64,000 bases of DNA. Source: an uncultured Eubacteriales bacterium (GTDB lineage Bacteria > Bacillota > Clostridia > Christensenellales > Aristaeellaceae). Of the stretch, positions 17,756 through 25,204 are shown in pieces (position 1 is the first letter of the stretch; each line of letters opens with the position of its first letter). A program made the position numbers and the translations under genes. The stretch lies in assembly GCA_900542445.1 (NCBI GenBank), contig UQNN01000003.1, positions 130,295 to 194,294 of the forward strand, written 5' to 3'. The notes below the pieces were generated by a model. The model saw nothing but the letters and a program-made list of their open reading frames with translations, was not told the origin of the DNA and searched no databases.

Positions 17756-18934
17756 ATGAACTATCAGATTCAAACGCTGAACGCGATTTCTCCCGCGATT
17801 TATACCCAACTCGGCGAACATTATCACGTCAGCGATCACGCCGAACAGCCGGACGCCATTCTCGTCCGTTCGGCTTCCATGCACGACCTCCCGCTTGCGC
17901 CTTCCGTGCTGTGCATTGCGCGCGCAGGCGCAGGCACGAACAACATTCCGATTGACGCATGCACGCAGGCGGGCGTGTGCGTATTGAATACGCCGGGAGC
18001 GAACGCGAACGCCGTCTGCGAAATGGTGCTGGCGGCCATGCTGCTCTCCTGCCGCGATATTGTCAGCGGCATCGAATGGGCACGCGGCCTGAAGGGACAG
18101 GGCGACGGCATTGAAAAGGCCGTCGAAAAAGGCAAAAAGGCGTTTGTCGGCCCGGAACTGCGCGGCAAGACGCTCGGCGTGATCGGTCTGGGCGCCATCG
18201 GCGTGCTGGTTGCCAACGCGGCTGTTGCGCTGGGCATGAACGTCGTCGGTTATGACCCGATGATTTCCGTCGAGCACGCGTGGAAGCTCTCGCAGCGCGT
18301 CAAGCACGAAAATTCGCTCGACGAGCTGTTTGCCGCCTGCGATTTCATCACCGTGCATGTGCCGATGAACGATAAGACCCGCGGCATGATCGGCCGCCGG
18401 GCGCTGTCGCTTTGCAAAAAAGGCGTGCGCATTCTGAATTATGCGCGCGGCGGGCTGGTCGATGAAGCCGCGCTGCTTGAAGCGCTGGCAGACGGACGCG
18501 TCGCGGCCTATGTCACGGATTTCCCTTCCGACGCGCTGCTGGGTGCAAAGGGCGTAATCTGCACGCCGCATCTGGGCGCATCCACGCCGGAAAGCGAGGA
18601 GAACTGCGCCGTCATGGCTGCCGCGCAGACGCGGGACTTCCTCGAATCGGGCATCATCCACAACAGCGTGAATTTGCCAGCCGTGGACGTCGCGCCCGTC
18701 AGCAAGCCGCGCCTTTTCTGCATCCATGAAAACGTGCCGAATGTGCTCGGCTCGATTACCTCCGCCGTCGCGGGCTTTGGGCTGAATATCTCCGATCTGG
18801 TCAACCGTTCGCGCGGGAATATCGCCGTTTCCGTCGTCGATCTGGACGACGTGCCGAAAGAAAAACAGAGCGCGCTGATTGAAGCCGTAGAAAAGCTTGC
18901 GGGCATGAAGCGGGTGAGGCTGCTGGGGGTATAA
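17756..18934 (+). CDS. serA: D-3-phosphoglycerate dehydrogenase
   Basis: A 392-residue NAD-dependent enzyme of serine synthesis. Motifs: the NAD fold GVIGLGAIGVLVANAA (about residues 142-157), ARGGLVDEAALLEAL with the substrate arginine region, and the catalytic histidine in TPHLGASTPESEENC. A C-terminal ACT domain (about residues 322-392, beginning CIHENVPNVLGSITSAVAG) usually mediates serine feedback inhibition. The ATG at 17756 is preferred over the adjacent GTG because GGAGA is eight bases upstream. Translationally close to serC. The phosphatase SerB is not in the window. Confidence 0.95.
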   Translation: MNYQIQTLNAISPAIYTQLGEHYHVSDHAEQPDAILVRSASMHDLPLAPSVLCIARAGAGTNNIPIDACTQAGVCVLNTPGANANAVCEMVLAAMLLSCRDIVSGIEWARGLKGQGDGIEKAVEKGKKAFVGPELRGKTLGVIGLGAIGVLVANAAVALGMNVVGYDPMISVEHAWKLSQRVKHENSLDELFAACDFITVHVPMNDKTRGMIGRRALSLCKKGVRILNYARGGLVDEAALLEALADGRVAAYVTDFPSDALLGAKGVICTPHLGASTPESEENCAVMAAAQTRDFLESGIIHNSVNLPAVDVAPVSKPRLFCIHENVPNVLGSITSAVAGFGLNISDLVNRSRGNIAVSVVDLDDVPKEKQSALIEAVEKLAGMKRVRLLGV

Positions 18935-18938
18935 TTCC

Positions 18939-19091
18939 TTCAGCCAGCTTCCTGAAAAAGGGAGCCTGGTTGCAAATCGTCTATGGATACCCTGAAAGCG
19001 TCATTTAGGGAAAATACCACATTTTATCGCGCTATTAAAAAAACCTCCCTCAGTGAGGGAGGCGGCACAACGAAATTGTGACGGAAGGAGT
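18939..19091. repeat. MITE-like interval bounded by inverted palindromic repeats
   Basis: The left end (18939-18967) resembles the repeat at 9588. The right end (19048-19091, CCTCCCTCAGTGAGGGAGG, then GTGACGGAAGGAGT) is a longer relative in opposite orientation. About 80 bases without an open frame lie between them. The inverted ends suggest a small non-autonomous element or two separate insertions. Confidence 0.5.
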
Positions 19092-19125
19092 AAACGAGGC
19101 ATTTGCCTCGTTTACTCTTTTTATT
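19088..19125 (+). terminator. Intrinsic terminator downstream of serA and glgA
   Basis: A perfect 14-base stem (19088-19101 with 19104-19117, GAGTAAACGAGGCA) with a two-base loop is followed on the plus strand by CTCTTTTTATTT. It abuts the glgA stop codon on the other strand. Confidence 0.85.
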
Positions 19126-20926
19126 TCGCCGGCGACAGCAGATATCGAATTTCAAATCCCTTGGACAGATTACCGCTGAGCCTGAGCTGGCCGCTCAGGT
19201 AGAGCTTATCGACGGTCACGAGGCCGCGCGCCATGGCGAGCAGGTTATCGAAGCTGCAATGCACGTAGGCTTCCGCGTCGTCGGCAGATGCAGGCTCGAC
19301 CTGCATGCCGTTTTCGTTAAAACGGATCGTGAACGTGCCTGCGCCGCGCCCGATGATGGTGATCTGCACGACGCGATGATAGCCGCTCTCGTGTTTGACG
19401 CGATTGGTGCGCTCATTTTCCATATAGCAGTGGCGCAGCTGGTCAAAGGCTTCTTTAAAGGGGATCGGTTCGCCCGCGCCCGCGCCGCCGCAAATATCCT
19501 CGTACATGCGGTTATAGCGTCCGGCGCTCTTGTCCCACGAAAAATCCTTCTTCATGCAGCGCACGCGCAGACGGTCAAACATCTCTTCGTCGCCGAAATA
19601 CAGCTTGACGGCTTCGGAAATGGCCAGATACAAGTCCTTGGCCTGATAATCTGAGAACGCGAAACCGTCGCCGATGCCGTCAAAATCCTTGTAGGCGCGC
19701 ACGGAGTCCTTCAGGCCGCCCGTCTCATGGACAATGGGCACGGTGCCGTAGCGCATCGCCATCATCTGTGACAGGCCGCACGGCTCAAAGCGCGAAGGCA
19801 TCAGATACATATCCGCGCCCGCAAAGACTGCGCTGGCCGTCGGCTCGTTGTAATCGCTGGAGAAGCCGAGCTGACCCGGCCACTGTTCCTTTGCCCACGT
19901 GAAATATTCGATATACTTTGGATCGCCCTGGCCGAAGACGATGAGCTGCACGCCCATATCCATCAGCTGCGGCAGGATTTCACGAATCAGCTCGATGCCC
20001 TTCTGTTCGACCAGCCGCGCGACGCTGGCCAGCAGTGGCCACTCGCTCTCCTGATTCAGGCCGAAAAGGCGCTGGATTTCGCGCTTGCAGCGCGCCTTGC
20101 CCGTTCGGTCTTCGATGGTGAAGTGATACGGCACGAGCGGATCGCTTTCCGGGTTGTAATGCGCCACATCGATGCCGTTGAGAATGCCGTAGAGTTTATG
20201 ATCCACCATATCCACCACGCCCTGTAAGCCGTGGGCAAAGTAGGGATAATGCAGCTCGCGCGCATAGGTCGGGGACACGGTCGTCACCGCGTCCGCCATG
20301 AGCATTGCGCCCTTCATCAGGTTGATATCCTGCCGCCCTTCAAACTCATAGCTCAGGCCGCCGTGATACCAGCCATCCGGCAGAGCGAACGTCGCTTCCA
20401 TCTCGCTTCTGCCGAACTGCCCCTGATAGGCGATGTTGTGGATGGTGTACACCGTCTTGATATGAGAAAGTTCCGGCCGCAGCACCGCGTCGTTTTTCAG
20501 ATACAGGATCGCCAGCGCGGTTTCCCAGTCGTTGCAGTGCAGAATATCCGGCAGGTCGCCGAATTCCGGCAGCAGATCGATTACCGCGCGGCAGAAGAAC
20601 GCGAAGCGCAGCGAATCGTCGCCATAGCCGTACAGGCGCGGGCGATGGAACAGATGCTCATTGCCGATGGCGTAAACGGTCACGCCGTTCAGCGCGCCGC
20701 GATAGAGCGAACAGGCAAGGCGGCGCTGACCGAGCACAATTTGGCAGGTTTTGATCCGCTCAAATTCATCGCCGTAATTTTCCTGTGTGACGCGATACAT
20801 CGGGGTGACGATCGCCATGTCGTCGCCCGTTTTTTGAAGGGCCGGCGGCAGGGAAAACGCCACGTCCGCCAGACCGCCGGATTTGCTAAAAGGCGCGCAT
20901 TCGCTTGAAACAAACAGAATTTTCAT
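19121..20926 (-). CDS. glgA: Glycogen synthase fused to a C-terminal SCP2-like domain
   Basis: A 601-residue GT5 enzyme that extends alpha-1,4-glucan from ADP-glucose. Motifs: SSECAPFSKSGGLADV (residues 7-22, the KxGGL nucleotide-binding loop) and MPSRFEPCGLSQMMAMRYGT in the C-terminal Rossmann domain. Usual GlgA is about 475-490 residues. The extra stretch of about 100 residues (about 500-598) has the pattern of an SCP2 sterol-carrier fold, ending AMARGLVTVDKLYLSGQLRL then SGNLSKGFEIRYLL. The ATG at 20926 starts the homology and has AAAGGAAAG upstream. No glgB, glgC or glgP is adjacent. Confidence 0.93.
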   Translation of the reverse strand: MKILFVSSECAPFSKSGGLADVAFSLPPALQKTGDDMAIVTPMYRVTQENYGDEFERIKTCQIVLGQRRLACSLYRGALNGVTVYAIGNEHLFHRPRLYGYGDDSLRFAFFCRAVIDLLPEFGDLPDILHCNDWETALAILYLKNDAVLRPELSHIKTVYTIHNIAYQGQFGRSEMEATFALPDGWYHGGLSYEFEGRQDINLMKGAMLMADAVTTVSPTYARELHYPYFAHGLQGVVDMVDHKLYGILNGIDVAHYNPESDPLVPYHFTIEDRTGKARCKREIQRLFGLNQESEWPLLASVARLVEQKGIELIREILPQLMDMGVQLIVFGQGDPKYIEYFTWAKEQWPGQLGFSSDYNEPTASAVFAGADMYLMPSRFEPCGLSQMMAMRYGTVPIVHETGGLKDSVRAYKDFDGIGDGFAFSDYQAKDLYLAISEAVKLYFGDEEMFDRLRVRCMKKDFSWDKSAGRYNRMYEDICGGAGAGEPIPFKEAFDQLRHCYMENERTNRVKHESGYHRVVQITIIGRGAGTFTIRFNENGMQVEPASADDAEAYVHCSFDNLLAMARGLVTVDKLYLSGQLRLSGNLSKGFEIRYLLSPAK

Positions 20927-20962
20927 AGGCCGGCTTTCCTTTCGCATACTGTAACTGTTTCT

Positions 20963-20991
20963 ATTTTACAGATTGAGAAAGGAGAAGTCAA
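20963..20991 (-). promoter_or_regulatory. Promoter of glgA
   Basis: On the minus strand, TTGACT (20991-20986), a 17-base spacer and TAAAAT (20968-20963), about 37 bases before the start codon. Confidence 0.75.
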
Positions 20992-21149
20992 CAATTTTAA
21001 CAAATTCGCAAAATAGATCCATGATTTCTGCAAAAAGCGGCCTGAAGCCGCCCGCGCTCATGCCGCCGGGAAGCACTTCATCATGGAAACGGCGGCATTC
21101 TGAAAACGCATTTTTTTAGACATATGAAGGGCCCATTTTGGAAAAGACA

Positions 21150-21175
21150 AAATAAAAAGCGGGGTGCAGCCCGCT
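21150..21175 (-). terminator. Terminator of the XRE regulator gene
   Basis: The stem AGCGGG/CCCGCT (21158-21163 with 21170-21175) is followed on the minus strand by TTTTTATTTT. The rest of the 20992-21150 gap shows nothing recognisable. Confidence 0.75.
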
Positions 21176-21188
21176 GAGTATGTTTGAA

Positions 21189-21476
21189 TTAAAGCCCCAA
21201 ATGGTTTTCGATTCTGGCCACGCGAAGCGCCAGATCGCTTTCGGAATAGTCGGAAGTCTTCACCGTGCGTTTAATATCCGTGCGCGCCAGCAGATAGTCG
21301 CTGGAAACCTCCAGCGTGTCAGCCAGAAGGCAGAGCGTCTCCAGGCTCGGCTGACGCAATCCGCGCTCATACAGTCCCACCGTGTTCAGGCTCTTGCCGA
21401 TCACATCGGCCAGCGCCTGCTGACTCATGTGCTTGGCCGTGCGGGCAGCTTTCAGCCGCTCACCAAACTTGACCAT
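21189..21476 (-). CDS. XRE/Cro-CI family transcriptional regulator
   Basis: A 95-residue DNA-binding protein. The helix-turn-helix spans about residues 6-60 (FGERLKAARTAKHMSQQALA, then DVIGKSLNTVGLYERGLRQP), followed by a short C-terminal helix. The ATG at 21476 has AAGGAGGT six bases upstream, better than the in-frame codon at 21509. It is divergent from the acyltransferase gene; the shared 285-base region contains a ten-base inverted repeat that may be an operator. Target unknown. Confidence 0.85.
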   Translation of the reverse strand: MVKFGERLKAARTAKHMSQQALADVIGKSLNTVGLYERGLRQPSLETLCLLADTLEVSSDYLLARTDIKRTVKTSDYSESDLALRVARIENHLGL

Positions 21477-21578
21477 CCTTGCACCTCCTTTTAGGCGATC
21501 ATTCACCATGATTTGTAATTGATATAAGTATACCGTTCGCGCGAAAATCGTCTACGGACAAAAAGGGTGTTTTTTGAA

Positions 21579-21647
21579 AAAACGGAATATTTCTAACTTT
21601 TTCTCTATCAATCGACAAAGTTTTTAAAGATATAATGATTCCGTTTT
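21579..21647. promoter_or_regulatory. Ten-base inverted repeat in the XRE/acyltransferase intergenic region
   Basis: AAAACGGAAT (21579-21588) and ATTCCGTTTT (21638-21647) are 49 bases apart in an A+T-rich region between divergent genes. It could be a looping operator for the adjacent XRE protein, or coincidence. Confidence 0.3.
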
Positions 21648-21669
21648 GTCCATCAGGCGCAAAGGCTCT

Positions 21670-21697
21670 TTGCCCCCGCGTCAAAACATGATATAAT
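21670..21697 (+). promoter_or_regulatory. Promoter of the acyltransferase gene
   Basis: TTGCCC (21670-21675), a 16-base spacer and TATAAT (21692-21697), 64 bases before the ATG. Confidence 0.6.
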
Positions 21698-21761
21698 GCT
21701 GTTATCGGGATGAATATTTTAAAAATTGTTTACGATTTCTGAACATTGGAGGTTTCTGCGC

Positions 21762-22856
21762 ATGCAAAGCAAAACAGAAAACCACACAATGCGTGTGTTT
21801 TATCTGCTGGCTATCGTCTTTGTAGTGGATGGTCACACTACACTTGGTAATCTATTTGATCTAAACGGTCTGTTCCGCTACTATTCCTTTCACCTGATGA
21901 TGTTCGCTTTCGGTTCAGGTTATTTTTTCAAATTCTACGGCGGCGCGCTTTCCGATTTTGCGCACCGGGCGAAAAAGCTGCTCGTGCCGCTGTATTTGTG
22001 GAACGTTGTTTACGGCGTGGGCGCGGCGCTGCTGCGCAGGTTCGGCGGTTTTGAACTCGGCGAACCGATTTCGGCCTACACGCTGCTGCTCGCGCCGCTC
22101 ACCGACGGTCAGCACTTCGTCTGGAACCTCGGCGCGTGGTTCATTTTTCCGTTATTTTTCGCGCAGGTTTTCTACGCGGGTATCCGCCGCCTGTCCGTGC
22201 GATGGCACGAAAACGAAGTCATGACCTTTCTGCTCTGCCTGATTCCCGGCTGTGCCGCCGTGCAGCTCTGTTTTTCCGGCAGGCAGGAGGCGCTTCCATT
22301 GTTTCTTCTGCGCCCGATGATTCTGCTGCCCGGCTTCGCGGGCGGCCAGCTCTACCGCCGCGTGCTGGAAAAGCGCGACCGTCTGCCCACCGTGTCGTAT
22401 TTGCTGGCGATTGTGGTGCTGCGCGTGCTGCTTTCCACCCGATATGAAAATCTTGCGTATCTGCTTTCGGATTGCTCCTATTTCGTCTGCGACGCATTCG
22501 GCGTATACGCCGGCGGCGCGCTGGCCATTGCGTTTTATCTGCGCATTGCCCGCCTGCTTGCGCCGTATATCGGCAGAAGCCGCCTCGCACTGACCCTCAG
22601 CCGAAATACGTTCGCCATTATGATGCACCATTACATGGGGTTCTTCGCGCTGAACTGCGTGTTTCTCGCCCTCAATGCATCGGGGCTTGGCGCAGCGGAT
22701 TTCAGCGTCCGCTCCTTCCGCACGATGAGCAACTATATGTACGCGCCCGGTGGAAAAACCGAATGGGACGTGATCTACCTGCTCTGCGGACTGCTGCTCC
22801 CGCTGGGGATTGAATGGGCATGTCAAAAACTGCTCCGTGTTTTACGCCGCCGCTGA
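21762..22856 (+). CDS. Acyltransferase family 3-like membrane protein
   Basis: A 364-residue membrane protein with about ten hydrophobic segments. The N-terminus MRVFYLLAIVFVVDGHTTLG holds the conserved histidine of membrane O-acyltransferases of the acyltransferase-3/fucose acetylase type, and FRYYSFHLMMFAFGSGYFFK follows. Such enzymes acetylate extracellular polysaccharides, peptidoglycan or lipids. The ATG at 21762 has GGAGGT eight bases upstream; the frame is open earlier but overlaps the promoter. Transcribed alone; a terminator follows. Confidence 0.78.
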   Translation: MQSKTENHTMRVFYLLAIVFVVDGHTTLGNLFDLNGLFRYYSFHLMMFAFGSGYFFKFYGGALSDFAHRAKKLLVPLYLWNVVYGVGAALLRRFGGFELGEPISAYTLLLAPLTDGQHFVWNLGAWFIFPLFFAQVFYAGIRRLSVRWHENEVMTFLLCLIPGCAAVQLCFSGRQEALPLFLLRPMILLPGFAGGQLYRRVLEKRDRLPTVSYLLAIVVLRVLLSTRYENLAYLLSDCSYFVCDAFGVYAGGALAIAFYLRIARLLAPYIGRSRLALTLSRNTFAIMMHHYMGFFALNCVFLALNASGLGAADFSVRSFRTMSNYMYAPGGKTEWDVIYLLCGLLLPLGIEWACQKLLRVLRRR

Positions 22857-22932
22857 AACCGCATTTTTTTGTTTTCTGTGATATACTTATAAAAAATTTC
22901 AAAGGTAAAGAACCGTCTTCATTCGCAAAAGA

Positions 22933-22978
22933 AGGGCTTTTCGTTTCACAATGGCGTGAAAGAAAAGCTCTTTTTTTA
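22933..22978 (+). terminator. Terminator of the acyltransferase gene
   Basis: A stem of about 16 bases (GGGCTTTTCGTTTCAC with GTGAAAGAAAAGCTC) is followed by seven T bases. Confidence 0.85.
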
Positions 22979-23044
22979 TAACAACGCAAAGAACCGTCAT
23001 GACAAAGATGAAAGGCTTTGACAAAGTTCATGAGGTGAATCAAC

Positions 23045-23248
23045 ATGTCTGTTGCCCTGAGAACCGAAATTCTGCCCACCGACCTGACGGCCATGATGAG
23101 ATGGCTTGCCAATCCGCACGTCTCCCATAACCTGAACGAACATGAGCAGATCATAACCCGGCTGCATCAAATGCAAACCACGCAATACGTGCTCACCTTT
23201 GACCGTTATCTGCATCCTGATAAGGAAAAGAATCTTTTTATCGCCTGA
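23045..23248 (+). pseudogene. Short ORF resembling the N-terminus of a GNAT acetyltransferase
   Basis: A 67-residue frame. Its first half (LRTEILPTDLTAMMRWLANP, then HVSHNLNEHEQ) has the pattern of the first strand and helices of RimJ/RimL-like N-acetyltransferases, which run to 160-180 residues. The acetyl-CoA binding core is absent and the frame ends at a stop soon followed by a terminator, so it is probably a decayed or truncated gene. GAGGTGA precedes the ATG, so translation is possible. It could also be an unrelated small protein. Confidence 0.45.
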
Positions 23249-23253
23249 TTTTC

Positions 23254-23290
23254 AGCTATCCCCTCCAAACCGGGAGCGGATAGCTTTTTC
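23254..23290 (+). terminator. Terminator after the GNAT remnant
   Basis: AGCTATCC and GGATAGCT pair around an inner CTCC/GGAG stem, followed by TTTTTCTTTG. Confidence 0.75.
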
Positions 23291-23315
23291 TTTGTTTTGT
23301 CCGAATCGATATGAA

Positions 23316-23344
23316 TTGACGTTTCTGTCCGGATGATGTACAAT
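23316..23344 (+). promoter_or_regulatory. Promoter of the ZIP transporter gene
   Basis: TTGACG (23316-23321), a 17-base spacer and TACAAT (23339-23344). Confidence 0.8.
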
Positions 23345-23355
23345 ATGCTCATTAA

Positions 23356-23369
23356 TTAGTTTTAACTAA
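23356..23369. promoter_or_regulatory. Perfect palindrome at the transcription start of the ZIP gene
   Basis: TTAGTT-TT-AACTAA lies just downstream of the -10 box, where a repressor would block initiation, and is followed by another TAACTAAC-like half. It is a candidate operator for a metal-responsive regulator, for example of the DtxR/MntR type. Confidence 0.5.
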
Positions 23370-23389
23370 CTAACTTTTAGGAGGTATCT

Positions 23390-24169
23390 ATGCGGGAAGC
23401 ATTTTATGGCATTTTGATTCCGTTTCTGGGCACGTCGCTTGGCGCGGCTTGCGTGTTCTTCATGAAAAAGACGCTCAGCGACACGGTGCAGCGCGCGCTG
23501 ACGGGCTTTGCCGCAGGCGTGATGGTCGCCGCGTCGGTGTGGAGCCTGCTGATTCCGGCCATCGAGCAGTCCGTGGGCATGGGCAAATTTGCGTTTGTGC
23601 CAGCCGTCGTCGGCTTTTACGTCGGCATGCTGTTTTTGCTGCTGCTCGACCATGTCATTCCTCATCTGCATCAAAACAGCAGCGAGGCCGAAGGCCCGAA
23701 GAGCCAGCTGGCGCGCACAACCATGATGGTGCTCGCCGTCACGCTGCACAACATTCCGGAAGGCATGGCCGTCGGCGTGGTCTATGCGGGTTATCTCTCC
23801 GGTCGGGCGCAGATCACGGCGGCGGGCGCGCTGGCATTGTCGCTGGGCATCGCCATTCAAAACTTTCCGGAGGGCGCGATCATCTCCATGCCGCTCCACG
23901 CGGAAGGCATGGGCAAGGGACGCGCATTCGCCGACGGCGTGCTTTCCGGCATCGTCGAACCCATCGGCGCGGTGCTGACCGTTCTCGCCGCGAGAATGAT
24001 TGTGCCCGCTCTGCCGTATCTGCTCAGCTTTGCCGCGGGCGCAATGCTCTATGTCGTTGTCGAAGAACTGATTCCCGAAATGTCGCAGGGCAGACACTCC
24101 AATATCGGCACAATCTGCTTTGCGCTGGGCTTTGGGCTTATGATGGTGCTTGACGTGGCGCTGGGGTGA
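23390..24169 (+). CDS. ZIP family divalent metal transporter (GufA type)
   Basis: A 259-residue, eight-helix membrane protein importing Zn2+ or other divalent metals. The two metal-binding helices are visible: HNIPEGMAVGVVYAG (about residues 120-134) and QNFPEGAIISMPLH (about 156-169). Further LDHVIPHLHQN supplies the histidine-rich loop. The length is typical for bacterial ZIP proteins. AGGAGGT is well spaced before the ATG. A strong promoter and palindromic operator precede it, so metal-dependent expression is likely. Confidence 0.92.
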   Translation: MREAFYGILIPFLGTSLGAACVFFMKKTLSDTVQRALTGFAAGVMVAASVWSLLIPAIEQSVGMGKFAFVPAVVGFYVGMLFLLLLDHVIPHLHQNSSEAEGPKSQLARTTMMVLAVTLHNIPEGMAVGVVYAGYLSGRAQITAAGALALSLGIAIQNFPEGAIISMPLHAEGMGKGRAFADGVLSGIVEPIGAVLTVLAARMIVPALPYLLSFAAGAMLYVVVEELIPEMSQGRHSNIGTICFALGFGLMMVLDVALG

Positions 24170-24172
24170 AGC

Positions 24173-25093
24173 TTACACGCTGATCCCCTTCTCGGCATAT
24201 GGGCAATACGTCAGATACGCCAGCAGCAGGGTGGATGTATCCGGCAAAGAGAGACAGTAAACCGCCTGTTCTCCGTGTTTGCCCGCCCTTTCAAGCGGCT
24301 GGGAGAGCAGAAACATGCCGCTGACCTGTGCGCGGCGGTGAACATAGCCGAAATGCACGTCTTCCCACGGCATGTAGACGCCGATGCCCGCGCGGACGCC
24401 TTCTTCGCTGATCCATGGACAGGTGGTTACGGCGACGAGCGCGCGATAGAGCAGGAAAAGCCCCGCCGCGAACATGCCGCAGGCCGCCAGCGTCAGCCCG
24501 ACGACGGAAAGGGCTGAGGCCATTTCGCTGGCGCGGACAAGCATCATGGCGCCGGTGAAAAACGCCAGCGCGCCGCCGGGAATGAGCAGCAGCATATACA
24601 TCGCCGCCTGATGCCAGAGCGGGCGAAGGGGATTGACGGGGTGTTTGCGCGGCGCGGGCGTGAAGTTGATTTCCTCCGGGCAGAGATCGAGCACCGCGCT
24701 GACCAGCCTTCTGCTGGTCGGCACGACAAACCCCCAGCTTCCGCAGCCCGGCGCGCGGTGCAGCAGTTCCAGAAAACCGGTCGAATGCGTATACAGGCCG
24801 TAGAGATAAGTGCGGCGACTGTTGCAGCTGAGCACGCCGACAGAGGCCAGCTCGTGCCATGCCGTGCGGCGGACGCGCAGCAGAAAACCCACGCCCACGC
24901 CCAGCTCATCCACAAAAAAGCGGCAGGAGAGCAGCGAAAAGCACAGGCCGAGCAGCACGAACGTGCAGATGAGCAGCACACGCGCCCAGCCAAGCAGCCC
25001 TGCGCCTACGCAGAGATCGCGGGCGACGGCGCACGAAACGGCGCACAGACAGGTCAGGCCGGTCAGATAGGGATAGCGCAGAACGCGAACCAA
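24173..25093 (-). CDS. Membrane protein of unknown function with PH-like segments
   Basis: A 306-residue protein. Two hydrophobic segments at about residues 10-58 and two more at about 164-220 are separated and followed by beta-rich hydrophilic stretches (FFVDELGVGVGFLLRVRRTA; WISEEGVRAGIGVYMPWEDV). These resemble the PH-like domains of bacterial two-helix membrane proteins. The start is a TTG at 25093 with GGAGGG seven bases upstream. It converges on the ZIP gene with only three bases between stops. Function unknown. Confidence 0.65.
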   Translation of the reverse strand: MVRVLRYPYLTGLTCLCAVSCAVARDLCVGAGLLGWARVLLICTFVLLGLCFSLLSCRFFVDELGVGVGFLLRVRRTAWHELASVGVLSCNSRRTYLYGLYTHSTGFLELLHRAPGCGSWGFVVPTSRRLVSAVLDLCPEEINFTPAPRKHPVNPLRPLWHQAAMYMLLLIPGGALAFFTGAMMLVRASEMASALSVVGLTLAACGMFAAGLFLLYRALVAVTTCPWISEEGVRAGIGVYMPWEDVHFGYVHRRAQVSGMFLLSQPLERAGKHGEQAVYCLSLPDTSTLLLAYLTYCPYAEKGISV

Positions 25094-25116
25094 GCAGCAT
25101 CCCTCCTTACGATACA

Positions 25117-25160
25117 GAAAAAGGCCCTCTCGTCGCTGTCGCGTCTTTGCGGGCCTTTTG
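25117..25160 (-). terminator. Terminator of the M23 peptidase gene
   Basis: AAAAGGCCC and GGGCCTTTTT form the base of a long hairpin; the minus-strand product ends in a T run. Confidence 0.8.
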
Positions 25161-25204
25161 TTTACGATATGAACGTTGTCTCTAAATCACGTCGTTGGGG
25201 CCGC

